Shown here: piece after piece, positions 12,130 through 24,517 of the stretch
How positions within the stretch are numbered: position 1 is the stretch's first letter
How the letters are laid out: the number at the start of each line of letters is the position of its first letter
Program-made: the position numbers and the translations under genes
Assembly: GCA_963556255.1 (NCBI GenBank)
Contig: OY744608.1
Location: forward strand, 29,824,154 to 29,888,153
Source: Allolobophora icterica
Lineage: Eukaryota > Annelida > Clitellata > Crassiclitellata > Lumbricidae
Direction: 5' to 3'
Length of the DNA stretch: 64,000 nucleotides
The notes under the pieces: model-generated
The model's database searches: none
What the model saw: the letters and a program-made list of their open reading frames with translations, nothing else
What the model was told of the DNA's origin: nothing

Positions 12130-12386
12130 CATGGGCGTCTGCACATGGGAACAAGGGGGGATTTGTCCCCCTCTGTATTTTGCAAATATTTTACAAAATT
12201 TAAATCTTCTGATGATTAGGATTATTACAACAGTCCAAACACGATTTTCAATGCGAAAAAAAACCACTTAGTTATTTAGGTAAAGTCTTTGACCATTATT
12301 TATTTTTAAAGTTGTCACATGTTCTGTGTTCAAGAAAAGCAAAATGTCATTTTGCTCCCCTACAAAACTTCCTGTGGACGCCCATG
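12130..12386. mobile_element. 257-bp hAT-like MITE (family A)
   Basis: Ends are catgggcgtc and gacgcccatg (perfect 10-bp inverted repeats). It is flanked by a perfect 8-bp target duplication, attacaaa, at 12122-12129 and 12387-12394. Inside the ends lie G/C runs that also pair roughly (aaggggggatttgtccccct against the aggggagcaaaatgac side). A second copy, carrying another insertion, is at 47861-49292. No coding sequence is present, so it is non-autonomous. The 8-bp duplication suggests a hAT-type transposase. Confidence 0.9.
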
Positions 12387-12394
12387 ATTACAAA

Positions 12395-15300
12395 AATGCA
12401 TTGTAAGCAATCATCAAGTCATTAAGAGTTCTTCAGATCCAAGTCATTTCAGCTCCTTTGCCAGAAATGTTAAAGATTCCTTTCCCTACAATGCAGCTTA
12501 TGTCTTCAGCGCTCAATGGAATAAGTTACAGATATATGGCAAGTCAAATTTGTAATAAATATAATAAATATTACTGAAATTCAAAAAGAAAACACTTCAA
12601 TACTCACCAGAAAATACAAGTAATCATCCATCTTCCAATGAAACAACAAGCTGTATAACATGAATGCATGATAAGCAAAAGGGCATGCCATGTGCTTGTT
12701 ATACATATGGAAATTCAGAACATATACTGCTAGACATAAATAGAGCACAGGGTGGCAACTGTAAGACATGAAAATAAACCCAGTAAACCATGTAAAAAAT
12801 AAATTTCACATTATCAGACCAGATCACATGAACAAAAAGCAAGTCAGTTAGTTTAAGCCTATTGCTCATTTGCTCTATTCAAACACAATTTTAGAAACTC
12901 TTATATTTAAGCAAACTAGTATGGGATTCATGATAACAAATTTTCAATTATAAAATGACTACTGCAATAGGACTTCAGTGGCAACACAAGCCGTAGTAAC
13001 CACAACAACATACTCTTGTGCCAATGTTTAGACAGTGGAATGACAATTGCCATCATAACAGAAAAATTATCCTGCTCAGATTTGGGATACCACCATACAG
13101 CAATAGTGCTGAGAGCACAGAGAATAACTGCATTTCTTAACATCTTAGCATAAACAAGAAATGAACGTAGATAAATTTATATAAATAGCAGTTGTTTCTT
13201 CCACTATTCCAAGCACTAAGGAAAGGCACTGGTTTTCTAGTTACTTACAGTTTTCACTGATTTCCCAAACATATCTGGACCACAGAACAATATAAATATC
13301 CTAAACTTGATCTTCACAAATTCCAGAATACAGCTAAATTTATCCGGAGCAGGCCCATCACAAATTAGGCCAACCATTTTGTCTCATACAAAAAACATAC
13401 AATTTCTGTTGCAGTGACAAAACCTCAGATCACAATAAAGACTTAAAAAACCCATAAAATTATAACTTAAGCTGTTTTTGAAAAACATACAGCTGATACA
13501 TTTAATTCAATAAAAATAACTTCAGCAGACAAAAACAAAAGTAAAATATCAGTCTATCAGCAAACAACAGATCAATGATCTTAAACAAAACATAAATAAT
13601 CAAAACTTCTTTGGAAAACTCAAACAACAGTCTTCAGATTTGAAAAATCTGGTATTTTGTACAGTAGCAGAGTAGAATTCATTTTCACCAATATAAACAA
13701 TTAGACAGGACAGTGCATATTTATACAAAGAAAAGACGTTGGCAACAATCACTTCCCAAAATCCAGTGTCAGAAAACATAGGCTTCACTCTTGGAACATC
13801 TTCCACAAAACGCATATACACAGCTCAAGAAACATTTCCAACCAGTTTAGTATGTTACTGAGCTTCTTAAAAGGTGCTACATAAATAGTCAGATACATAA
13901 ATGCATGCACCTGTGATTTAATGGGGCACAGGTAATAAGGTAATCACTTATTAATTACACACCTGTCATCATTAGCCCTCAGAGGTGTGATCATTTTGGT
14001 GAGGCAAACATATTTCTCTTATCACCAAAGCAACAAAAACAATTAAAAGTCAAAGAAATTAATATAAGAAGTCACAGGGAAGAGTACTACCGGTAATGAC
14101 TTAGTGTTTGATGCAACAAAAAACTCAATTTAACCTACAATTTCTTGAAAGTTCTTTTATACACAATACACTTACCGTATATAATACAAATTAAGAGCTG
14201 CCTGTATCCGCATCGAATCCTTCAGAATATAAATTGGCATAAAACAGTTTTAAGATAACTCAGCTGTATGCCCTTATCACTTATATCTGGCAAAATAATA
14301 ATTATTATAATTGAAATCAATATTTTTATTAAATATTTTATCGATCAGTAGTGTTCACTTGTAATGCATTTAAATGAGAGAAAATTCCTCAATAAATAAA
14401 TCAACCAGCCTCGCATAATGATTATCATGCTAATCTCTTCATCTTATATACAAAAAATCTTAAAATGCTTCATAACAATGACGTGTGAATCGACATACAG
14501 AAACCTTAAAACAAATGAATAAATAAAACAAAGAGATTACATGTGTATACAAATATGACTGAATGTATGAACAATTAAACATGCTACTGAATACCTTTGG
14601 CTCTCATTTAATATTTTTGCTCCTGAGTAGATAACCTTGAAGGGGGCACTACATAAAAGCTCCTTAATAATTATAATCTATACTTTAGTTCACACAAGGC
14701 AGAGAACAAAGACAGGTAATGCTCAAGACAATAATCAATGGGAACATTAAAGCTTATCCTAAATGATGTGGCAACCATTCAAATGGACATAGTGGTGAAG
14801 GACCTCAACCAATAAATTCATTGAAAAATTAACAGGATCAACGCCATATGGTCACTACAGAAAATGTGCACATTTACATTTATCCATAAACCTCGGTCTT
14901 GTAGTTCTGCCAGTGTTAGAATATCTTTGCCGGAGAACTAAAGGAGAAATAACTGGATGATCAATGAATCAGGAATTACGGCTGCTATTAGGCAACAATG
15001 TCAACACTCCAGAAATTAGTACCTTTGCATTAGTGTATATGGCATATAAATATTACATGTATATCACATGATATATATAATTATGTGATATTTAATCACA
15101 TATATATTATATGATATACATTCAGTCTGTAAAAAATATCCGTTTACCCTTAAGACTGAATTTAAAAAATAACCATGACAACATTAGATATTGCACACAA
15201 CCACTCTCTGATGCAACAGCACAAAATGTTTTCCTAAACATCAAGATTTTTAATTGAACTTCAGTTACAGAAACATTTCTTCAGAGGCTTCCAAATCAAG

Positions 15301-16099
15301 AATGAATGCCAGAAGTAAAAAATGATTATTTAAATGTATTTTACACATTATGTTTGCTACTGTGAGTATGATTAATACTCCGTATATTACACACTGATAC
15401 TGCAGTCTTATTTTCCATATACTATTCATGTAATACCTTACACATGCAAGCCGTTATCAATACAACTTTTCACGACCAATTCCTTGAAACACCAAGCAGT
15501 ATTAAACTGTTGCTAATTATCGATGCCTAAAGTAAATACAGATTACACGACAACACAACAGTGATCATCAACAGACAATATGCATGCAGAAATTGTTCTA
15601 TGAACACGTTGAATGCCCAAATGCTTCATTACAAAATGACTGCCACCAGCAAACAGCAAAATGACATTCAATCTCAGCTCAATCTCTTGTCAGTAGCAAG
15701 ACACGTAGTACGCCACAAGACACGGACACCATCGATTACAAACAAAAACATGTATTTACAGGATTTCATGTCATCAGTTTTCAACGCTACCAGAAACACC
15801 TTCTTCTAGACGTCACCAATTTCCAGCAACTGTTCACAATATGAGAAACACATATAAAGCCGGTTAAGTCTAGATTTCTCTGTCCAGATGCACCAAAAAC
15901 GTCAGCTTTCGGTTACTGCAACAAAAAACATTATCTTGTTGATGCCACGTAGTTTAGTTTTAAGCAAATTTGTCTCAGGCGTGGTGCCTTTTTAGACTTC
16001 AAATGATTATTTACAATGAAAAGTTACTGCATTTAAGTAGATACAGTCATGCTGCAAAGGGAGAAACTTCCTCTGACAACTGGTTCAGATTATGTACCA
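12395..16099. other. AT-rich DNA, possibly PBX 3' UTR and downstream flank
   Basis: No coding region is recognised. It lies downstream of the minus-strand PBX gene, whose relatives often have long 3' UTRs, so part may be transcribed. An imperfect AT-rich palindrome sits near 15057-15121. Confidence 0.35.
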
Positions 16100-16222
16100 C
16101 TAACTACTTTTAAGATAAGACAGAGTTTCCCCATAGCTTCTTGCCCATCCCTCCGCCATTGCTGCAAACTGTGCATCATGGAAGATACATTTGTCCATAT
16201 CTATAGCTTTTAGCTTTGGCAT
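16100..16222 (-). other. 40-codon coding-like frame, candidate PBX terminal exon
   Basis: The minus strand carries an open frame of 40 codons (MPKLKAIDMDKCIFHDAQFA, then AMAEGWARSYGETLSYLKSS, stop). It looks protein-like but I cannot assign it. Possible splice acceptors lie inside it (gatgcacag before TTTGCA, and tttgcag before CAATGG). Both would join the end of the last confirmed PBX exon in phase and run to a stop. The peptide does not match the usual PBX C terminus, so this is only a candidate. It may instead be a fragment of a repeat or of another gene. Confidence 0.25.
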
Positions 16223-16710
16223 GTAACATAACAGAACATAACATCTTTCTTTATTGCATCCAATGACTACAATTATCAATCAATTCCAACTAATAAGATA
16301 ACATGGATAGTACAAATGCTGTAAACTCAACCACTGTAAAGTACTAGTGATGAGGAATCATACATATCTAACATTCAAAAGGAAAGCAATGAGTTCCAAT
16401 TAGATTCAGTTGAGTTTATACAATAGGGAAAACTTGTTGGGTCAGAGGAGGCAATGGGCGCCCCTAACGGACCATGGTCCCGCTAACCGGGGATGCCCTG
16501 CTGGATACTAATACATTTTCAGTGATGGCACACTATAGTTGCCCCCTTGCGGTAGCACAATCCATAAACTATCTCAGTCCTTTTACTTCCTCACCGCTTG
16601 GGGCTGCATAATCGATACCTTAACTAAACTTAACTAACTAACCTAAAGTAACCTCACACATAATATAATCCGGGCCTCGGGTCCACCCCTCCACCAAAAA
16701 CCACATGACT
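16217..16710 (-). repeat. possible retroelement 3' region with TTATG-type tail
   Basis: On the minus strand the block ends in aataaagaaagatgttatg followed by further ttatg units. That looks like the simple-repeat tail of a LINE or SINE inserted next to the coding-like frame. The body (16440-16620) is more GC-rich than its surroundings. I do not recognise a domain. Confidence 0.3.
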
Positions 16711-17468
16711 ACATATTAACTAATCATTTAGCTAGTATGTCTCCACATGCTGCCAAACTCATGCTACAGACCATTGCTTTAAACCAATATTATGACTTTA
16801 TTTTCTTTAATTGTAATTGTTGTTAATATATTACTTTTCACACAGTTTTATAATTTTCAATAAAAAACTAAGGGCATCTGTGTCAACATTATTACGCTGG
16901 CATGATGTTTTTGTTAAACTTCGCTTTTGCCTCAGTCTGTTGCACTGAATGGAGCAAGACGTGGTGCAATGCATGCACTGTGATCTTCATACAGCACATC
17001 TCAGAGTCACCGTAACATGGCTGTCCCACAGATCTGGATTTCACATGGTTTACCAGTCTGAGATGTTAACTGACTAGAAAGAAAGTCGTAACTGTACTGA
17101 CAATGCGTTAATTTGCTGAATATATAAGTGAGTAAATTAGTACTTAGCAAGTATTCCTAAATGCACCCATTGTTTATGATCCCGAGTACCATTTCCACAT
17201 CAAACGAAATTGGTCATAGTCTTATCAGCAAAGCATTGGAGGATGATTACCTTCTATAGTTGTTAGATACTAAACTCATTCATGGTTTATTAAATTCACT
17301 GAGAAACAGCAGCACATGAGGATTTTTAAACTAAAATCTAGGAATCACATTCTGTAGTAATAAAATGTTAATTCACTCATTAAGTTTTCAACCTCAAAAC
17401 AAATATAAAATGAAACTAATCATATAATAATCTTACTATAAATAAATTTGAAATTTTTCTTGTATCAC

Positions 17469-20400
17469 CTGGTGCAAATGAGGGTCATAAAGACTGGAGG
17501 TCGATGTAGGCAGGCCATCATTGACATAACCACTGGCAGCCTAAACCAAAACAAATCAAAGTTCATGTAAAACAAGCAGAAATTAATCGTTACATGCTAT
17601 CTATAACATCTGCCACATTTTAAATCAATATCACAAATACACATACACAAATGCAGTAAGTGGCCCATTTTAATATGAAAAAATTGAAGTTTCAAAACCT
17701 TTTTCACAAGCTTGTATTTATTCATGTTTGAAGCTCAATTTTTTGCTTAAACCCTAACTACTTCAACAGCCTACAACTAGATATGCATCTGTAGCCTATA
17801 TTTTATAATAGTTCTTAGCTTTCGTGCCAGAGATAGATGAGCATATTACATCACATCCAATAAAGACATATTCCAAGTAACACCAATTGCCGCTACAAAT
17901 TGTACTATGCCTAAATGAATTATGAAACTGAACAAACAAGTAATTTGATAAGCAAGGTTTTGCTACAGCATCATCCACTATAAAAGCATGGTCCGACTCG
18001 TGTAATCAATTAATTGACATTCCAGTTTTCCTTCTCATACTTTGGCAGAGGATGTAAAGGTAAATCTTGATCCAACCTTGGTTCACTGCCCACAGCCTCA
18101 ATTTAGGTATTTAAAATCACTTCATCGCAAGCTAAATGCTTTGTGCCGATTCGAATAGAATATCTTCTACCAACCATTATGCATAATCATGGTAGTTTTG
18201 TCTGCATGTTTTGGCTGATACTAAAATTAATCAGGCTCCAAAACTTGAACAATGAACATCAAGTCTTTATGACCCTCATTTGATTCTTTGATTTTGAACA
18301 TTGGCCATCTAAACATTTGTTCTCAGCAGAATTTATCTCCAGCTCTACATAACTTTCTTTGTGGGTGGGCATTCCTTACATATACTTGCTATGAATGTGA
18401 CTTGGCTTCAACCTAATGACACATTGGTATTCATTTGTGATCACATTCTGCCAACTTTCCTTATCTTAAAAGAACCTTGGTGCAGTGGTAAAGGTGGGAC
18501 TTGCTTTCATCTTAAAAGTTTTATTTCCCAGTGCATAAGTCCTGGTACTGGCTACCAAGTCAGTTGAGGTCCTGGCTGCTTCTCTCAGTTCTGGCAACAT
18601 GTAGATTGTTTCTGAACATTTATCTGCCACCATTCCTCTCCACTACTGATGTTGCAAGCAGTGGCGTGCAGAGGTTCTTTGATGCCCGGGGCCAACCCCT
18701 TCATTGGATGCCCCTAAATTGTTCTTTCCCTAATTCATTCCCCTCCCCTCCCACTGCACTGTGCTCAGTGTGCTGCCCCCTCTCCCTTTCCCCCAGGAAA
18801 TTTTAGAGAATTGCACATTGCCGTATGGTACTTTTAGCCTATTTTGACGATCGGAAACCGAATTGTAGACTTTGTATTTTATGCTTAGGAAGTTAGGCTA
18901 AGGCTACTATTACTAATCATAGGATAGCCTGTATGGAAAACATGACATAAAAACTTGCGCACTCATGTCTTACTTCGCGATGTATTGTAAACATAAATAT
19001 TTGAATGGCGATTTATTGGCGGCCGGTTATATTAGTAACTTGACTGGGCCAACGCCAACCGTTGGATGCCCCCTCCCGGCTGGATGCCCGGGGCCGTCGC
19101 CCCCTCCGCACCCCCTCTGCACGCCACTGGTTGCAAGTAAATTTTAGTCACTAGTTGAACATTTCATAAGTAGATCCAATTTAGAACAAAGAAAGTCGTT
19201 GAGCACACAACAGCTTTCAACTCTGCTATTTCCGAAACTAGATGCCACAGAGTCAACTTCAACAAAGTTAGTTTGTCCACATATAATGTGAATCAAAATA
19301 AGGGCAGGATAGTGAGGAACTGAAATTCAATATTTTGAAAAGTGGGCTGCCCTAAAATGCCCTTAACAGGCATGCAAAAACAGTGTTCCTTCCAGGTTTT
19401 GTTATAACCCAGAGGGCTAGCCACATTTTTGTAGACTCCATTACACACAACACAAACCCCAACAGCTCAATCTTTGAAAAACACAATTTTCAAAACGTGT
19501 CACAAAGCTGTATAATGAATTTGTAATTATGGAACATATTACTATCTTTTTGATAGATACTTTATATTACATAGAGAATTGTAAAGTGAATCTTACATTG
19601 ATGCTCATATACATTCCAGGACCTTGACTTGCAGCTAGCTGATTTTCAGAAGGTGGAACCATTGCATTGTATGTTGAAGTACCTAAGGAAGTATACAAAT
19701 GCATCAAAAGACACAAGTTTTCATTAGTTACAAGTCAACTCTTTATAATCATTGAAATAACTTTCTTCTCAAATAATCTGCTTTAGTCTAAAAACCAACA
19801 ACAGCTTAAACTAATGGGCATATTCTGGGACATTCAAATGCATAAATCACTAATAATAAATTTTATGAGCAGCATAGTTAATCAAACTTAATGGGATGTT
19901 ATATGCCAACATCCACAGAAAATAAATCAAAATAAAGCATTAATGCAGTTTAATTAAATCCATAGTTAGACTGTTGAAACTAAACAACTTACTCCAAGAA
20001 TCCTGGCTGTCACTTAGACATTGACTGTCAGCTGACTCTAGTTTTGGCATAGTTGGCGAGTGGCCATCTGAGGCATGATTCAAACCCCCGGACGACAGTT
20101 TAGCATTGTACATATTTGCTTCTTCCTGGCCTTTCCCAACATTTTTCTTAAAACGTATTCGTTTGTTTCCAAACCAGTTGGAAACCTTTAAAAAAAACAA
20201 AGAAACATAACTTACTAAATGTCTATCAAATAAAACAGTAGTCTTTAAAAACATGTCATCAGGCTCTTTTGTCAGCAAAAACGAGACACTCGCTTCGTAA
20301 AACGAGACACTGACTTGGCAAGTACATATTATGAGAAGGGTCAATTTATACAAATAGCTGTGGAGCTTTATATAGAAGAAGTTAAATAGAGGCACATATC

Positions 20401-23400
20401 CTACAGAAATAACCATTTCCAAAGTACTGAAATTTGGCAAGGGTCACTTCTGGTTCAGCTATACTCATACGCTACCATTTTACAATAGAAACTAACATAA
20501 CTCACAGCAATATGAAAAAATACTGGCAGCCAGTTCAGAGTTGAGCATAATGCAATTTTCATAAGATTGAAGATGAAAGTTTCTAGTGTCAGTCACCTGT
20601 GATACAGTGATGCTACACTTTCTAGCAAGTTCTTCTTTGGCCTCTTCACTAGGATATGGATTACTCAGGTGTGAGTAGAAGTATTCATTGAGTATTTCTG
20701 TTGCCTGTTTGCTAAAATTTCGCCTCTTTCTCCTACAAAGAAAGTACATCATAAATGGCACGAAAACCTTTGAAGAACAACATAATATTATTCCAAGACA
20801 CAGTATTTAATGTATTCAGACTGTTCAACACATGATTCACATACATGACCTCTTAAATACATAGCACTAAAGTTTACTTCCGAAAGATTATTATATAAAT
20901 AAAAATCATTAACAGCAGTGTTTCCCAATTTCTTTGGCTACGGAACCCTTTTGACTTCAAAATTTTTTGAAGGAACCCCGACCTAAACACAACATATTCT
21001 GGTACAATATTTTTAAACAGTGATCGAGGTATGTACAGTTTTAATCGATAAAAAATTGGATTAGAAACTGTTTTAAATGAAATTTCTCCAGGAACCCTTG
21101 TCTGCAACTCGGAGTCTGATTTATAATGTAACAACATATTCAAACAACACTTATCCCATTGCTTCACGGAACCCTTGTCCTCCCCTCACAGAACCCTAGG
21201 GTTCTGCGGAACCCACTTTGGGAAACACTGATTTACAGAATGCCTCTGATAGTTTTCCCATATTTTTAATTAACTTCAGAAAATCATCAGTGCTCTTGAG
21301 AGGTTCTTAGAAAGGTGCAATTACTAGTACTAATTATTATTATCATTATTATTATTATTGTAAATTAAATTTGTAACGTGCACACGGTCACACTGAAATG
21401 TGAATCTAATACCTTGTATCTTGTGATTGCATGGTCATTGACATTGGCATGGCTTTACCATACCTTATGCAATTACTAGGCCTACTACAAAGAAACATAT
21501 ATAATTATTATTACAGTTATGTGTGTTCAGACCTGGCATCAAGAAATCGAGATCGAAGAATCATGACTGCTTCGCAAGTGCTTTGCTTAAGTTGCAGTTC
21601 AATTGCAGTGAACTTTTTCCGGATGATTGCCACCATTCGATCAATCTCCTTTGGAGCAATTGGTCGTGTGCGACTTTGCTCATGAAGAAGGTTCACCACA
21701 TGGCCAGTGAATTCATTACAAGCCTACAACAGAATTTCAAGCAAAAACTTACATAAGGCTGTATCACTGCTGCATAAAGCTGCAACGCTGCTTGCAATTA
21801 CCCTTGGCAATGGAAATTCAAAACAATGCCCTCTGAAAGTCCCATTCATTAGGACCACACTAGAACTATAGCACACCAACCATTTCCACCAATTATCATA
21901 AACTGTCAAATTATCAGTGCACTTGGACCATTGTATTTTGCTTAACTTATGCAGCAGTGCTAAAGTATTCTTGAATGCAAGCAAATAATTTAACTTTGGC
22001 TCATGGTATGCAAGGAAAACCTCAACAGATTTACCATAAGAGCAGGCAATAAATCAATGCAAGACATGGCACAATAAATACATTGTGCCATGCCCTCAAA
22101 ATGTAACCACTAAATGACCCATCATTAAATGACAATATTCCCCTCATTTACTTGACAATCCTTCACTTTGGCACAATGACCCTATGGCTGGGTTCTCACT
22201 CCTCGCCTTGCAAAACCGTGGGCAGGTATAAGATTCCTATAACACAATGAAAGAAACATTGTGCAAGGCCTTCACACACAGTTTTCGTCCTTCACACACA
22301 GTTGCTCAGCATTACTAACTGATGCTTCGTAGTTAGAGTTTGGTGCTACAGAGAGACTAAAAAATAATGAATTAATTTGCCATCATTTTCTGAAGACTGT
22401 AATCTGGAATTCTTAAGATCAATTTAATAGTCACCACTATAAGAAACAACTTAAAAACAAACTGCTGCCACTCGCACACTGAGTTTCAATCACACGGAGA
22501 AGACCATAATAATCAAAGCCCCAACCTGTTCATACTTTTCCAGCTCAGCGTGGTAGATTTGGCGTATCTGGGCCAGTTTTGCTCGGTAGTCAGCATGCTC
22601 GATGGCATTTTCTGCTATTGGGGCCCCACCTGCCACTACCTGCGATGCTGCACTGGCTGCCAGTGGGCCTCCTCCTTTCTCTGGTCCTGCAACTCCTTCT
22701 GCTATCAACATGTTGTCGAGACGCATCAACTGAGCATCTGGTGGTTCATCATCATGGCAACCGCGAATGCTCAGCACTAAACCAACCAGATTAAAACAGA
22801 AATAACAATTAAACAAAATCAAAAATAGCAGGTTATTTAGCTCAAATATTATTAAACACACACTCAACAGAGTAAAATAAAAACCTGAATCTGACGAAGA
22901 AATATGTAGTGTTTAATCTAGTCCCCCTCTTCTGGGGTGGGGGGAAACAAGGTTTCTGGGGGACCAAAAAGCGTCGGGAATTTTTTAATTTCGACATGAC
23001 TTTTTAGGGGAAATTTCATCCATCTTCAAAGAGTTTTAAGACTTTTTTCTAATTTTCATCTTCGAAAAAACTTGATGACCTTTTTTAAGATATTCGTCTC
23101 ACTTTCATGACTTTTTAGGAATTCGTCTTCAATTTCAATACTGCCACAACACACACAAATCCCCAGTAGTCTCCAGTAGTCTCAAATCTATTATTCTATT
23201 ATTTTATTTTTTTATTTCTCTGCTCTCTGGGGGAAACATAAATCCTGGGGGGGGAATTTCCCCCCAAAAGACGACTAGATCAAACACAGCAATATGTATT
23301 TGCACGCAGTTGTGGACACATCACAAGCTCTCAGATATCAAGGCTGTAACCTTTAACTGTAAGTATTCATTAGTATATTAATATATGCATACGGGGCTTT

Positions 23401-24517
23401 TTAACAGGCATTTTATTAGCTTAATTATATACAGTTAACGAACACAATTTCAGCAGATAAGTAGACTATTAATGCATCTTGCAGTGCTGAGGATAAATTG
23501 TTAACGACTATGATGTCCCCTATCTGTAAAATTCTAAATTTGAGTAGTAGGTTCATGTTGGGAACATCCTGCAGCAAAATCATGACCATCACTGTTTTCA
23601 GTAGTAAATACTGACGAGACTTCGTGAGTTTTGACTGATTTCCGATTTGCATGCAACAACGTACGGTGGCACAGGAACCTACTACTCAAATTTTGCAAAG
23701 AACACATAACCATGGTCAATAAAATACGAAATTCACCAGTTTTTTCTTTGATTTCACATAGTATCTGGAACAGAGCAGGCTTCATTCTGTGGCAGTTAAG
23801 CGTGTGTTTCCTGGTGCAAAATCCAAATAAAGAAAACTTTAAAAAAGAATTAATGAATTTCACAGCTAAAACCAATCAAATGAACTTCAAACCATTGACA
23901 GCATTAACATATACAGTTATGAGCAAAATGAGTGAACACTGCAAATTAGCTTTTACAATAAAAACTGCTCTGCACCTTTGGACATTCCAAGATTCTTGTG
24001 ATTTACTGAAATGTGATAAACAATTACACCCAGCTTTACATTCATGAGCATGTACATAGGCTTAAGCTGCACTAGCCAAGCTGCAGTTTATTGACACCAT
24101 AACCTGAAAGACACCCTCAGTAACAGTTTTACATTCGGTGAAGCTGCCATCAGAACCGCTTCTTTGCATGTACATAGCATGACAACACTTACTCCCTAAA
24201 CAGTTTTCATGGCCTTGATCAAAATATGAACTAAAAACCATTAAATAGTCTCAGTTCATTCAGATACTATAATATAACAAGGCAACTCAACAGTGAAAAG
24301 TCAAGTGATACCTAGCCTGCGCCTCATCAAGGCTCTGGTCAGTGATGGTCATGATTTGTTGCAGGATGTTCCCGACATCGTGTTTTCCATGTTCACTATC
24401 CAGCATGGAACCAGCATCTCCCATGTGAGGTAGCTGCACTCCATAACCTTGCGAAAGATGTCCCGACATGCTTACGCCTGAATTCAGCTGCTGGCCATAC
24501 CCACGCGCGTCTTCCAT
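17469..24517 (-). CDS. PBX: PBX/extradenticle-type PBC-class TALE homeobox transcription factor (terminal exon not secured)
   Basis: Eight exons read on the minus strand, all with AG/GT borders: 24517-24312, 23810-23737, 22776-22526, 21723-21533, 20732-20597, 20185-19993, 19682-19597 and 17540-17469. They join in frame for 403 codons without a stop. The PBC domain (residues about 47-237) includes [60 protein letters not shown] and [20 protein letters not shown]. The homeodomain (about 241-303) has the three-residue TALE loop ([15 protein letters not shown]) and recognition helix [14 protein letters not shown], with Gly50 as in PBX. The alanine run of vertebrate PBX after GPEKGGG is a shorter A/S/G/V stretch. 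Known role: nuclear cofactor that binds DNA with HOX and MEIS/PREP partners. The homeodomain is split between exons 5 and 6 at VSQ/VSN, as in vertebrates. The ATG at 24517 opens a 46-residue variable N terminus; a possible acceptor about 14 bases upstream suggests a 5' UTR intron. The final exon is unresolved (see 16100-16222). Confidence 0.95.
18659..19129. mobile_element. 471-bp hAT MITE in PBX intron 7
   Basis: Ends cagtggcgtgcagagg and cctctgcacgccactg form perfect 16-bp inverted repeats. A perfect 8-bp target duplication, gttgcaag, lies at 18651-18658 and 19130-19137. The CAGTG start is typical of hAT elements. The subterminal DNA repeats the gatgcccggggcc motif on both sides. No transposase is present. 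Confidence 0.93.
20916..21230. mobile_element. 315-bp hAT MITE in PBX intron 4
   Basis: Ends cagtgtttcccaa and ttgggaaacactg are perfect inverted repeats. Flanks attaacag (20908-20915) and atttacag (21231-21238) match at 7 of 8 positions. The subterminal motif ggaaccc recurs. Non-autonomous. Confidence 0.88.
22909..23290. mobile_element. 382-bp inverted-repeat element in PBX intron 2
   Basis: Left end gtgtttaatctagtc pairs with right end gactagatcaaacac with one mismatch, and C/G runs follow inside both ends. The 8-mer aatatgta flanks it at 22901-22908 and 23291-23298, with three extra bases on the right. The middle is T-rich with cgac/ttcatc repeats. The ends are unlike CAG-type hAT ends, so the class is uncertain. 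Confidence 0.8.

Noticed and set aside
11459..13821. Minus-strand frames of 60-100 codons in AT-rich DNA
   Set aside because: Composition is that of random AT-rich sequence, with no motif, conserved start context or neighbouring exons.
22550..22794. Plus-strand frames at 22550-22794
   Set aside because: They lie opposite PBX exon 3 and are shadows of it.
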